Assembly (NCBI RefSeq): GCF_009928525.1
Contig: NZ_JAABOK010000010.1
Location: 186,001 to 250,000, forward strand
Origin: Chitinophaga solisilvae
GTDB taxonomy: Bacteria; Bacteroidota; Bacteroidia; Chitinophagales; Chitinophagaceae
Length of the DNA stretch: 64,000 nucleotides
Direction of reading: 5' to 3'
Both the position numbers and the translations under genes were made by a program. The notes beneath the pieces are model-generated. The model worked only from the letters and a program-made list of their open reading frames with translations. It was not told where the DNA came from and did no database searches. Positions 35,438 through 44,013 of this stretch are shown piece after piece; position 1 is the first letter of the stretch; the number at the start of each line of letters is the position of its first letter.

Positions 35438-37837
35438 ATGTTCAGAAATTACCTGCTTATAGCATGGCGTAACCTTGTCAGATACAAGTACTACTCGTTA
35501 ATAAATATTGCGGGTTTATCTATTGGGCTGGCTACCTGCTGGCTGCTGTTACTATACGTGTTCCAGGAAACCAGCTACGATAGTTTCTACCCCAATAAGG
35601 ACCGTATTTACCGCGCAGTAAACAGCGCTACCTGGACAGGTGGCAGTCTCAATCTGGCTACTACCTCGCCGCCGTTTGCTGCCGTGCTGAAAAAGGACTA
35701 TCCGGAGATAGCAGCCATCACGAGGATATTGCCGGATGGCGGTTCTATGCTGAAGTACGGGGAGAAGAAACTGCAGGCGGACAATCTCTTTTTTGTTGAC
35801 ACCACGTTCTTCCGTGTTTTTGCGTTCCACCTCATTGCCGGGGATACCGCTACAGCACTGGCAGCGCCCAATTCACTGGTACTCACCCGCAAACTGGCTG
35901 CCAGCCTATTTGGCGATCCTTTGCAGGCGGTAGGCAAAACCCTGCTGACAGAAGACAGTGCCACCATTTTTCATGTAACAGGTGTGATGGAAGATGTGCC
36001 GGACAATGCCCACTTTCATTTTACCGGCCTGCGGCTCATACCTGAAAATTATGATGCCGACGGCTGGCAGAGCTTCAGCATGTATACCTATATGTTGCTG
36101 CATAAAGGCGTAACGCCGCAGATGCTGGAAAGCAAGCTCCCGAAATTTGCAACGCGCTATATACGTCCGCAGATGGGAGACGTACAATATAAGATGACCC
36201 TGCAGCCGCTTACTTCCATTCACCTGCATTCCCGTCTGGGTTACGAGATGGAAGCCAATGGCAGTATCCTCTACGTATATGTGTTCCTGTTAGTAGGGCT
36301 GATGATCCTGATTATTGCCTGTATCAACTATATGAATCTGGCTACAGCCCGCGCCATCGGGAGAGTGAAGGAAGTAGGCGTACGAAAGACTATGGGCTCC
36401 GGCCGGGATGAGATTGCGGGAATGTTCCTGTCAGAATCACTGCTGCTGACATGCATCGCTTCGCTGGTAGCCTTTGTACTGGTGTATCTGAGTCTGCCTT
36501 ATTTCAGTGTTTTTGCAGACAAGCCGCTGCATATGTGGCAGTTTGGCGTATGGAGAACCATTGCCGGTATATTGCTGCTGTCATTATTCACCGCCTTGCT
36601 GGCGGGTATTTACCCGGCTGTGTTTATGTCAGGTTTCCGGATTATCTCTGCGTTGAAAGGCCGGCTGAGCGGCAGCAGCCACACAGGCTTCCGCAAGGGG
36701 CTGGTAACCTTTCAGTTTGTGATTGCCATTGTGCTGACTGCCAGCACGCTGGTAGCCTACGATCAGCTGGAGTATGTGATGCATACCAATCTGGGATTTG
36801 ATAAGGACCAGGTGCTGAGTTTCCATCTCGGAGATCTGAAGGCGCGTGAAAAGGTGAAATCCCTGAAAGAGCAGCTGACAGCCAATCCGCTGGTATTGTC
36901 AGCCGCCAGCGCCAATAACCCGATCGGTCATAACAGTCTGGGTACCAGCGGGCTTTACTTCGAGCAGGCAGACGGGCAGATAGCAGAAAGTTCTTTCCTG
37001 TCGCAGTTTTTCATGGCTGATGCAGACTTTGTAAAAACGATGGGTATTCAGCTGCAGGCCGGGCGTAATTTCTCGGATACCGGTAATGCAGACCGTTATC
37101 ATGCTGTGCTGGTAAATGAAACACTGGTGAAGGAAATGCAGCTGAAAGAACCGCTGGGTAAGCGGGTACAGTTTAAAATAGATAACAGCGGAAGACGGGC
37201 AGAGCGTGTAGTCGTAGGTGTGATGAAGGATTTTCATGTGTATTCCCTGCAGCATAAGATAGCTCCGCTGATTATACAAATGCCGCCTGCTTCAGAAGTG
37301 GAGGACAATATCTATGTAAAAATCAGCAGGCAGAACATACCGGCAGCGCTGGCGCATATAGAAAAGGTGTATCATCAGTTTGATGCGGAGCATCCGTTCA
37401 GTTACAGTTTTCTGGATGATAATTTCGCGAAGCAGTATGCCGGCGAGCGGCAGCAGGAAAAAATATTTCTGATGTTTACCGTTCTGGCGTTGTTTATTGC
37501 CTGCCTCGGATTATTCGGACTGGCGGCTTTTACAGCGGTGCAGCGCACCCGCGAAATAGGTGTGCGTAAAACACTGGGTGCGTCTACCGGCAGTATCGTG
37601 CGTATGCTTTCCCGCGATTTCCTGCGGCTGGTATTGCTCGCAGCGCTGGTGGCATTTCCTTTGTCCTGGTGGATTATGGATCGCTGGCTGCATAATTTCG
37701 CCTACCGTACGGGCATCAGCATATGGGTATTTGTGATGACGGGTGCAGGCGTTACCGTGATAGCGCTGGCAACGGTGAGTTTCCATGCGCTGAAAGCGGC
37801 AACGGCCAATCCGGTAAAGAGCCTGAAAGCCGATTAA
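35438..37837 (+). CDS. FtsX/MacB-type ABC transporter permease
   Basis: This 799-residue inner-membrane permease has the double MacB layout: a helix at about 20-42, a periplasmic MacB_PCD domain (45-240), helices near 280-420, a second periplasmic domain (about 455-650) and three terminal helices. The signature ATARAIGRVKEVGVRKTMGS (first half) and RTREIGVRKTLGAS (second half) motifs mark the FtsX fold. No ATPase is adjacent, as is common for these genes in Bacteroidota, so partner and cargo are unknown. Its stop shares a TTAA tetramer with the stop of the convergent dioxygenase gene. Confidence 0.88.
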   Translation: MFRNYLLIAWRNLVRYKYYSLINIAGLSIGLATCWLLLLYVFQETSYDSFYPNKDRIYRAVNSATWTGGSLNLATTSPPFAAVLKKDYPEIAAITRILPDGGSMLKYGEKKLQADNLFFVDTTFFRVFAFHLIAGDTATALAAPNSLVLTRKLAASLFGDPLQAVGKTLLTEDSATIFHVTGVMEDVPDNAHFHFTGLRLIPENYDADGWQSFSMYTYMLLHKGVTPQMLESKLPKFATRYIRPQMGDVQYKMTLQPLTSIHLHSRLGYEMEANGSILYVYVFLLVGLMILIIACINYMNLATARAIGRVKEVGVRKTMGSGRDEIAGMFLSESLLLTCIASLVAFVLVYLSLPYFSVFADKPLHMWQFGVWRTIAGILLLSLFTALLAGIYPAVFMSGFRIISALKGRLSGSSHTGFRKGLVTFQFVIAIVLTASTLVAYDQLEYVMHTNLGFDKDQVLSFHLGDLKAREKVKSLKEQLTANPLVLSAASANNPIGHNSLGTSGLYFEQADGQIAESSFLSQFFMADADFVKTMGIQLQAGRNFSDTGNADRYHAVLVNETLVKEMQLKEPLGKRVQFKIDNSGRRAERVVVGVMKDFHVYSLQHKIAPLIIQMPPASEVEDNIYVKISRQNIPAALAHIEKVYHQFDAEHPFSYSFLDDNFAKQYAGERQQEKIFLMFTVLALFIACLGLFGLAAFTAVQRTREIGVRKTLGASTGSIVRMLSRDFLRLVLLAALVAFPLSWWIMDRWLHNFAYRTGISIWVFVMTGAGVTVIALATVSFHALKAATANPVKSLKAD

Positions 37838-38664
37838 GGCATGGCGGTCTGGAAACAGCGCATGCTGATGCTGGCATTCTGAATTTCCTCGTAAGTGAAT
37901 TGGATATCTTCATTGCTGTTTATCATGCCGAGTATATATAACATGGGAAGATAGTGATCGTTGGTGGGAATGGAGAGCATGGCTGCCTGTCCCAGCTGCT
38001 GATAGTTAACGAGATCCGTGAACGCGTGCTTTTCCAGCCTGTCTTTCACTGTAGCGTCGAAGGAGAGTGCCCAGTCGTATGGTTGGGCGTTCTCTGAAAA
38101 TGAGATCTGGCGCAGGTTATGCACGATGTTACCGCTACCTATGACAAGTACGCCTTTTTTACGGAGCGCTTTCAGTTCCGCTGCCAGTTTGTAGTGGTAT
38201 CCGGGAGACTGGTAATAGTCGATGCTGAGCTGGTAAACAGGGATATCTGCCTGGGGATACATATGCCGCAGGACTGTCCACGCGCCATGATCCAGGCCCC
38301 AATGGTCATCTTCCACAACTTTCACGCTCGTAATCAGTTCTTTGGTAGCTCTGGCCATGTCGGGAGCGCCGGGAGCGGGGTACTGCACGCGGTAAAGGGC
38401 TTCCGGGAATCCGCCAAAATCATGAATGGTAGGAGGTTGCGGGGATACCAGTACATGTGTACCTTTAGTAAGCCAGTGGGCAGATATAACCAGGATAGCC
38501 TTCGGTGGTTGTGGCAGCGCCTGACCCATTTTCCCGAGGGCATGTGTAAAGGCGTTGTCGCTGATGCCATTCATCGGGCTGCCGTGGCCGATGAACATCA
38601 CGGGCATTTCTTTTTCAGTCTGCCGGAAGTCGCTGGTAATATGATGCAGGTCTTGTAATTCCAT
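37834..38664 (-). CDS. ygiD: DODA-type extradiol aromatic-ring dioxygenase (YgiD family)
   Basis: This 276-residue non-haem metal enzyme of the LigB/DODA family opens catechol-type rings such as L-DOPA (4,5-cleavage). Likely metal-binding histidines are in FIGHGSPMNG (about residue 26), ISAHW (about 62), GSGNIVHN and PTNDHYLP. Length is normal. The Rrf2 gene lies only 11 bp upstream on the same strand, so the enzyme belongs to the Rrf2-controlled operon and may help detoxify quinones or catechols. The exact substrate is not shown by the sequence. Confidence 0.85.
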   Translation of the reverse strand: MELQDLHHITSDFRQTEKEMPVMFIGHGSPMNGISDNAFTHALGKMGQALPQPPKAILVISAHWLTKGTHVLVSPQPPTIHDFGGFPEALYRVQYPAPGAPDMARATKELITSVKVVEDDHWGLDHGAWTVLRHMYPQADIPVYQLSIDYYQSPGYHYKLAAELKALRKKGVLVIGSGNIVHNLRQISFSENAQPYDWALSFDATVKDRLEKHAFTDLVNYQQLGQAAMLSIPTNDHYLPMLYILGMINSNEDIQFTYEEIQNASISMRCFQTAMP

Positions 38665-38675
38665 GGTGATAATAT

Positions 38676-39089
38676 TTAGTCTTCAAACTGCGCGGAGAAG
38701 TCTTCCAGCGTCATTTTGTCGAGTTTGCGCAGCAGGGCGCCTTCTATTTCCTGGTACAGGTTATCCAGGTGAACATTGATCTGGCGGCCTACAGAGCAGG
38801 CAGGGTTCGGATGATTGCGGCTGTTACCCAGGAGGGAAGCCTGTTGCACGGCATGGTATATATCAGACAACTGAATGTCCGAAGCTGGTTTTGCCAGGGT
38901 ACTGCCCCCGTTTTTACCTTCTTTGCTCTCTACCAGGCCGTTGTTGCGCAGGTTGCTGATCTCTTTCCTCACCAGTACCGGGTTGATATTGATACTGCCG
39001 GCAATATGCTCAGACGACAGCAATACCCCTTTGTTCCTGGCCATCAGGGTCAGGATGTGTAATGATATCGGAAATCTGGCATTATTCAT
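38676..39089 (-). CDS. Rrf2-family transcriptional repressor with a single cysteine
   Basis: This 137-residue regulator has a winged helix-turn-helix (about 7-65, SSEHIAGSININPVLVRKEISNLRNNGLV and GKNGGSTL) and a dimerisation helix. Canonical Fe-S Rrf2 proteins carry three cysteines; this one has only Cys98 (NPACSVG), so redox or electrophile sensing by a single thiol, as in YwnA-like members, is more likely than a cluster. The ATG at 39089 lies one base downstream of the 21-bp operator; an upstream in-frame start would lie inside that operator. The same operator stands before the oxidoreductase gene at the left edge. Confidence 0.88.
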   Translation of the reverse strand: MNNARFPISLHILTLMARNKGVLLSSEHIAGSININPVLVRKEISNLRNNGLVESKEGKNGGSTLAKPASDIQLSDIYHAVQQASLLGNSRNHPNPACSVGRQINVHLDNLYQEIEGALLRKLDKMTLEDFSAQFED

Positions 39090-39090
39090 T

Positions 39091-39121
39091 CTGTAATTCT
39101 GTTTATTACAGTACAAAAGTA
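39091..39121 (-). promoter_or_regulatory. Promoter -7 box and operator of the Rrf2-dioxygenase operon
   Basis: On the minus strand TACTTTTG (39114-39121) is the -7 box. The perfect inverted repeat CTGTAAT-N7-ATTACAG (39091-39111) covers the expected start site. The same arrangement and the same TTTTGTACTGTAAT junction occur at 186-216. It is probably bound by the Rrf2 protein itself. Confidence 0.65.
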
Positions 39122-39155
39122 CAATAAATAAGGGGAACGTGGAAATTCCGGTTGT

Positions 39156-39587
39156 TTACCTGCGGGTGAAGAAATAAACGATACTGGCGATAATGAGTAG
39201 TATAACAATCAGCGCCACCACGCATCCGTTCCGGTTGGGCTTTTTTACGGCGTTGGTCAGGCCGCGGGCGTATAACAGGGCTTCCACATCTTCCTTGGCT
39301 TTCAGTATATCCGTTTGTTTGCCGGGCAGCTTGCTGACTTCGGAATAATAATACCGGATGCCCTGCAATTTGCCGGAATTGAGGCATAGCTGAATGGTTT
39401 TTTCGGTAACAGCCGCCGGGATTCCGGAAACCGGAGGCCGTATTCCATCTGTATCACCTGCATCACTGCCGGCTACCCGCTGGCAGGTATTGCAAATAAC
39501 CATTATATTAAATGGGTCTTTTTCAGGAATAGTACGTATCAGATTTTCACTGCCACACCAGGGGCAGGTTTGTGGAATAGAAACCAT
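39156..39587 (-). CDS. Zinc-ribbon protein with C-terminal membrane anchor
   Basis: This 143-residue protein has an N-terminal zinc ribbon (CPWCGS at about 8-13, CNTC at about 32-35), then a helical middle region. That region has a GKLQGIRYYYSEVSKL...KAKEDVEALL pattern faintly like the C-terminal domain of ribosomal protein L7/L12. A C-terminal transmembrane helix (about 122-140, VALIVILLIIASIVYFF) follows with a basic end. It is thus a tail-anchored cytoplasmic protein. I know no function for it. It is transcribed alone. Confidence 0.65.
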   Translation of the reverse strand: MVSIPQTCPWCGSENLIRTIPEKDPFNIMVICNTCQRVAGSDAGDTDGIRPPVSGIPAAVTEKTIQLCLNSGKLQGIRYYYSEVSKLPGKQTDILKAKEDVEALLYARGLTNAVKKPNRNGCVVALIVILLIIASIVYFFTRR

Positions 39588-39622
39588 TAAATGTATTTAA
39601 GGACCCATTAAAATAAGGAAAT

Positions 39623-39865
39623 AATTACGAATTACGAATTACGAATTGCGAATGGGGAGCGGAGATGGGAGCGGAGAAAGGTTTAATTATTGATTTTGAG
39701 GATGGTTCATCCGGATTTTATTTCCGTCCGTCCCCATCATTTATCATTAAAAGACATTCCCTTTTTATTCCCGCCTGGTTCTCTGCTCTACATTCGTAAT
39801 TCGCAATTAAATTCCGCCTGGTTCTCCGCTCTACATTCGTAATTCGCCATTCGTAATTCGCAATT
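39623..39865. repeat. ATTACGA-heptad hairpin, decayed and rearranged copy
   Basis: The left arm begins at 39623 (heptads, then AATGGGGAGCGGAGATGGGA). The right side holds two tandem copies of the complementary arm, about 39768-39808 and 39811-39865 (CCGCCTGGTTCT, CGCTCTACATTCG), the second with an extra heptad pair. About 95 bp of unrelated sequence separate left and right arms. It lies between the zinc-ribbon gene start and the msrA stop. It looks like a degenerating member of the family that duplicated one arm. Confidence 0.75.
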
Positions 39866-39868
39866 GCC

Positions 39869-40513
39869 CTACTGGGCTTTAATCTTGTCCTTGAAAACTT
39901 TTTTGAACTTTTCCAGTTTGGGTTTGATGACAAAGGTGCAGTAGGGCTGCCGGCCATTGAGTTTATAGTAGTCCTGGTGGTAGTTTTCGGCTTTGTAGAA
40001 GGTGGTCAGGGGCGCTATTTCGGTTACGATGGGTTTGTCGAATGCGCCTTCGTCCCGGAGTTTTTTCTTATAGAATTCCGCTTTTTCCTTTTGTGCGGCA
40101 TTATGGTAGAAGATGACGGAGCGGTACTGGGTACCCACATCGTTGCCCTGCCGGTTGAGCTGGGTGGGGTCATGGCTTTCCCAGAATGCCTGCAGCAGTT
40201 CATCGTAACTGATTTCAGCAGGGTTGTAGGTGACCTGTATCACTTCTGCGTGGCCGGTGTTGCCCGTGCATACTTCTTCGTAGGTAGGATTGGCTACGGT
40301 GCCGCCGGCATAGCCGGATTCTACCTTGATGACGCCTTTGAGGTACTGAAACTGGGCTTCTGTACACCAGAAGCAGCCACCTCCGAAAGTGGCCTTTTCG
40401 GTTTGGGTATTATTGCTTACATCCATATCGCCGGGTACTTTATCTTTTTGTCCCTGGGCACAGGCAAATATGGCCAGGGTGATTAAAAACAGGAATATTG
40501 AATACTTTCTCAT
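39869..40513 (-). CDS. msrA: Peptide methionine (S)-S-oxide reductase, exported form
   Basis: This 214-residue enzyme reduces methionine S-sulfoxide in proteins. The catalytic motif GCFWC (46-50, nucleophile Cys47) is intact, as are EVIQVTYNP and GTQYRSVIFYH. The N-terminus (1-20) is a signal peptide with a cysteine at 18, probably a lipoprotein, so the enzyme acts outside the cytoplasm. Resolving cysteines of the usual C-terminal type are absent, which fits a one-Cys-resolving or thioredoxin-dependent variant. It stands alone. Confidence 0.93.
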   Translation of the reverse strand: MRKYSIFLFLITLAIFACAQGQKDKVPGDMDVSNNTQTEKATFGGGCFWCTEAQFQYLKGVIKVESGYAGGTVANPTYEEVCTGNTGHAEVIQVTYNPAEISYDELLQAFWESHDPTQLNRQGNDVGTQYRSVIFYHNAAQKEKAEFYKKKLRDEGAFDKPIVTEIAPLTTFYKAENYHQDYYKLNGRQPYCTFVIKPKLEKFKKVFKDKIKAQ

Positions 40514-40939
40514 AAATAAATTATTTCAGGATACAAGTTTTTTTGTATGTGTAGAAGTCAATACTGTAGCGGTATAGCGTTGATTTTTCCCACCTTTGTT
40601 ACACCTGGATCAGGAATAATTTACGTAAAAAATGATGCAGGAGAACGACAAGTTAAGTAACTTTAACATTCTTTTGCAGTTCCAGGGTATGTGTGAGCCC
40701 CCTTAAAACTGCCAGAAAATCAGATACGTCAGCAGCAGCAGCATAGATTTGAAAGCCGGATTACCGGATACCGTTGATAGTATAATGACAACGCCGATGA
40801 AAAAGAACTAATATATTCCCAGCACTACTTCTCCGCCACTTCGTGGACGGGCGCATGGAAGCGCGCCCTGAAAAATCTGTTTACAGTCAACACGTTACTG
40901 TTGTTGTAAATTTGTGTCATCTATTTAAATAATAATCAC
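40514..40939. other. Intergenic region with a possible gene remnant
   Basis: These 426 bp hold no complete gene. On the minus strand 40703-40806 reads, without an acceptable start, as a hydrophobic stretch (FFFIGVVIILSTVSGNPAFK, then LLLLTYLIFWQF and a stop), as if it were the tail of a lost membrane-protein gene. AT-rich sequence with TAAATTTG at about 40905-40912 may be the mutS2 promoter. Confidence 0.35.
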
Positions 40940-43051
40940 TTGAAATATTTTCCTGAGTCTGCGTTGATGCAGTTGGAATTTGATAAGGTTCAGGCATTGC
41001 TGCAAGAGCATTGCAAAACAGAACTTGGCAAGCAAATGGCGGCAGACCTCCGCCTGCACACGCATATAGATTACGTCAGAACTGCCCTGCAACAGGCGCA
41101 CGAGTATAAACAACTGGTGTTGCTGCAGGAGCATTTTCCGAACGACTTCATATTAAACCTGAAAACAGAACTGCGGCTGTTATCCATACAGGGCGCGGTA
41201 CTTACCGGCGAACAGGCGATGGCCCTGCGCAAGCTGACAGAAAGCATGCACAGCATTGTCCGCTTTTTTGATCATGACCGCCGTATCACTTATAGCGGTC
41301 TGTATGAAGTCATTAAGGAAACACATTACGAAAAGAAAATCACTGCCATCATCGATGAGGTGCTGGATGAAACAGGACAGGTGCGTGACAACGCCTCCAA
41401 GGAGCTGCAGAGCATCCGCGTGTCCCTGTTCCGCAAGCGCACGGAATTACGCCGTGTGTTTGACCGCATCCTGCAGAAATTACAGAAGCTCAACTACCTG
41501 GCAGACCAGGAAGAGGCTTTCCTCAACGGAAGAAGGGTAGTGGCCATCTATGCGGAAAACAAACGCATGGTGAAAGGTATCATCCATGGTGAGTCCGATA
41601 CGCGCAAAACTGCGTTCCTGGAGCCGGATGAAACCATTGAACTGAATAATGATATACAATCGCTTGAGCGGGAGGAAGGACGGGAAGTGTACCGTATTCT
41701 CCGGGCAATGACCGCCTCGCTCAGCAGTTATTCCGGATTGCTGAACAGCTATCACGAGATACTGGGTGTCTATGATTTTATCCGTGGAAAGGCCAAACTG
41801 GCGCTGGATATGGATGGTAACTACCCGACGCTCGTGCCGCATGCGCAGCTGCACCTGGTGCAGGCTTATCACCCGTTGCTGTTGCTATACAACCGCAAAA
41901 ACAGTAAGCCTACCATTCCGGTGAACATCAGCCTGGATAAGGATGCGCATATTCTGGTCATCAGTGGTCCGAATGCCGGTGGTAAAACAGTGACGCTGAA
42001 AACCGTGGGGCTGATTCAGCTGATGCTGCAGTCTGGTCTGCTGGTACCGGTGCATCCGTCGTCCCAGCTGGGCATCTTCAAACAACTGATGATTCATATC
42101 GGTGATACGCAGTCACTCGAATTTGAGCTGAGTACCTACAGTTCTCATCTCAAGAATATGAAATACTTTATGGAGAACGCCAATGGCAGAACGTTGTTCT
42201 TCATAGACGAGCTGGGAAGCGGCTCCGATCCCAACCTGGGTGGTGCTTTCGCGGAAGTTATCATGGAAGAGCTGGCGAAGAAGCATGCCTTTGGCATTGT
42301 GACCACGCACTACCTCAACCTGAAAGTGATGGCCAACAAGGTAAGGGGTATTATCAACGGCGCTATGGGCTTTGACGAACAGACGCTTATGCCGATGTAT
42401 AAGCTGATGATCGGCAAGCCGGGCAGTTCGTATACGTTCTCTATTGCAGAGCGGATAGGGTTGCAACCGTCGCTGATTGCCCGCGCAAAGAAGCTCGTGG
42501 ACGAAGGGCACTTCCAGCTGGATAAACTCCTGAATAAAGCAGAACAGGATCTGCAGAAAGTAGAATCCAAGGAGAAGGAACTGCAAAAATTGCTGAAAGA
42601 AAATGAGCGCCTGAAGAAAGAGTATGAAGTTTTGGCAGATAAAGAGCGGAAACATCAGCAGATTACTTTTATGAAACTGCAGAACCAGATTAAGGAAAAC
42701 GACCTGCAGTACCTGAAAGACATGGAACGAAAGCTGAAACAGATCGTTGCCGAATGGAAAAGAGCTGACGATAAGGAGAAAGTGATGAAACAGGCAGAGA
42801 TTTTGTTGTTCCGCAGAAGAGAGAAACAACAGAACGAACAAATTAACCGGAAGATTCAGGATAAGTTTGAAGAAGTAGGCCGCCAGTGCCAGGTAGGCGA
42901 TCAGGTGAAAATACTGAGTAACCGCCAGGTAGGCAGGCTGATAGAAATCCGCGATAAGCGCGCTATTGTACAACTGGGTAATATTCCGATTAATGTGAAA
43001 CTGAGTGACCTGGTAGTTGTACAGGAAAAACCGAAGGAAACAGTGGACTGA
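40940..43051 (+). CDS. MutS2-family ATPase lacking the Smr nuclease domain
   Basis: This 703-residue protein belongs to the MutS2 branch. It has an N-terminal core (about 1-300), an ABC-type ATPase with Walker A GPNAGGKT (about 344-351) and Walker B FFIDELGSGSDP (about 418-429), a long coiled coil (about 515-650) and a KOW-like end (VGDQVKILSNRQVGRLIEI). MutS2 normally ends in an Smr endonuclease domain of about 80 residues; it is absent here. It may suppress recombination or act on stalled ribosomes without cutting. The start is TTG at 40940, which preserves the YFPESALMQLEFDKV N-terminus typical of the family. Confidence 0.88.
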   Translation: MKYFPESALMQLEFDKVQALLQEHCKTELGKQMAADLRLHTHIDYVRTALQQAHEYKQLVLLQEHFPNDFILNLKTELRLLSIQGAVLTGEQAMALRKLTESMHSIVRFFDHDRRITYSGLYEVIKETHYEKKITAIIDEVLDETGQVRDNASKELQSIRVSLFRKRTELRRVFDRILQKLQKLNYLADQEEAFLNGRRVVAIYAENKRMVKGIIHGESDTRKTAFLEPDETIELNNDIQSLEREEGREVYRILRAMTASLSSYSGLLNSYHEILGVYDFIRGKAKLALDMDGNYPTLVPHAQLHLVQAYHPLLLLYNRKNSKPTIPVNISLDKDAHILVISGPNAGGKTVTLKTVGLIQLMLQSGLLVPVHPSSQLGIFKQLMIHIGDTQSLEFELSTYSSHLKNMKYFMENANGRTLFFIDELGSGSDPNLGGAFAEVIMEELAKKHAFGIVTTHYLNLKVMANKVRGIINGAMGFDEQTLMPMYKLMIGKPGSSYTFSIAERIGLQPSLIARAKKLVDEGHFQLDKLLNKAEQDLQKVESKEKELQKLLKENERLKKEYEVLADKERKHQQITFMKLQNQIKENDLQYLKDMERKLKQIVAEWKRADDKEKVMKQAEILLFRRREKQQNEQINRKIQDKFEEVGRQCQVGDQVKILSNRQVGRLIEIRDKRAIVQLGNIPINVKLSDLVVVQEKPKETVD

Positions 43052-43073
43052 TCACCAGTAAAATGTATCAACG

Positions 43074-43961
43074 ATGGAAGTATTAAAAACCGGGAAGATA
43101 GCTGATATACCGACATACAGACTGGAAGACTGTCTGGGCGCCGACCAGCTTTTTTTCATCGGAGAGATGAAAGGATGCGAGCTGGCTGTGCGGAAGCTGG
43201 GAATACCACACCGTCACAACGGCTATAGTATAGATATACTGACCAAGGGTACTATCCGGCAGTCGATTGATTTTAAGCAGTATGAAGTCACTGCACCTGC
43301 TATCATGCTGATGGAACCTGACCAGGTACATCAGCATGATATGGCTGGTGACGCAGAGATGATAAATATTTATTTCTCACCGGATTTCCTGGTGCCTGAG
43401 ATTAAGGGAGTGGTGAGCTGCTGGCGTTGTATTTTCAATTCCGGCGTTATCAACCTGAATGACGAGCAGATGGAGGAGCTGATGACCTATGCGCAGCTGA
43501 TAATGAAGGAGCATGAAGGGCACCGGCCGCGGAAGGAAGCTATTATCCGCAACCTGCTCAATGCCTTTGTAATAGCAACGGGGCGTATCAGTGAGCCATC
43601 TACGGAATGGCTGAATGCGGAAAATTCCCAGTATAATATGGCGCGTCAGTTCAAGGTACTGGTGGATCAGCATTTCCATGAGAAATCGCAGGTATCGGAT
43701 TATGCAGAGATGTTATTTGTGACACCCGGTCACCTGAACGATACGGTAAAAAGTTTACTGGGACGTAATGCGAAATATGTCATAGACGAGAAAAGAATGA
43801 TGGAAGCAAAGCGGCTGCTGTATTGGGGTGAGCACTCTGTAAAGCAGATTGCGGCGCGCCTGAATTTTGAGGATGATGCTTACTTCAACCGCTTTTTTAA
43901 GAAGCATACCGGACTTACACCAGCCAACTTTCAGAAGACTACCCGTGAAAAGTACAATTAA
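43074..43961 (+). CDS. AraC-family transcriptional regulator
   Basis: This 295-residue regulator has a cupin-like sensor half (about 20-150, GYSIDILTKGTIRQSIDF) and a C-terminal double helix-turn-helix (about 200-290, YAEMLFVTPGHLNDTVKSLLG and IAARLNFEDDAYFNRFFKKHTGLTP). It starts 23 bp after the MutS2 stop and may share its transcript. It also lies directly upstream of the RND efflux operon with a 337-bp gap, so it is a plausible activator of that pump. The inducer is unknown. Confidence 0.9.
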   Translation: MEVLKTGKIADIPTYRLEDCLGADQLFFIGEMKGCELAVRKLGIPHRHNGYSIDILTKGTIRQSIDFKQYEVTAPAIMLMEPDQVHQHDMAGDAEMINIYFSPDFLVPEIKGVVSCWRCIFNSGVINLNDEQMEELMTYAQLIMKEHEGHRPRKEAIIRNLLNAFVIATGRISEPSTEWLNAENSQYNMARQFKVLVDQHFHEKSQVSDYAEMLFVTPGHLNDTVKSLLGRNAKYVIDEKRMMEAKRLLYWGEHSVKQIAARLNFEDDAYFNRFFKKHTGLTPANFQKTTREKYN

Positions 43962-43999
43962 ACCCGTAATAATTTAAACGTCCGTTAACATTAATATAT

Positions 44000-44007
44000 T
44001 AATTTTG
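44000..44007 (+). promoter_or_regulatory. Promoter -7 box of the efflux operon
   Basis: TAATTTTG followed by C matches TAnnTTTG. The predicted start is near 44014, giving a leader of about 270-285 nt before the adaptor gene. The -33 box is weak, in keeping with an activator-dependent promoter. Confidence 0.5.
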
Positions 44008-44013
44008 CATCGT

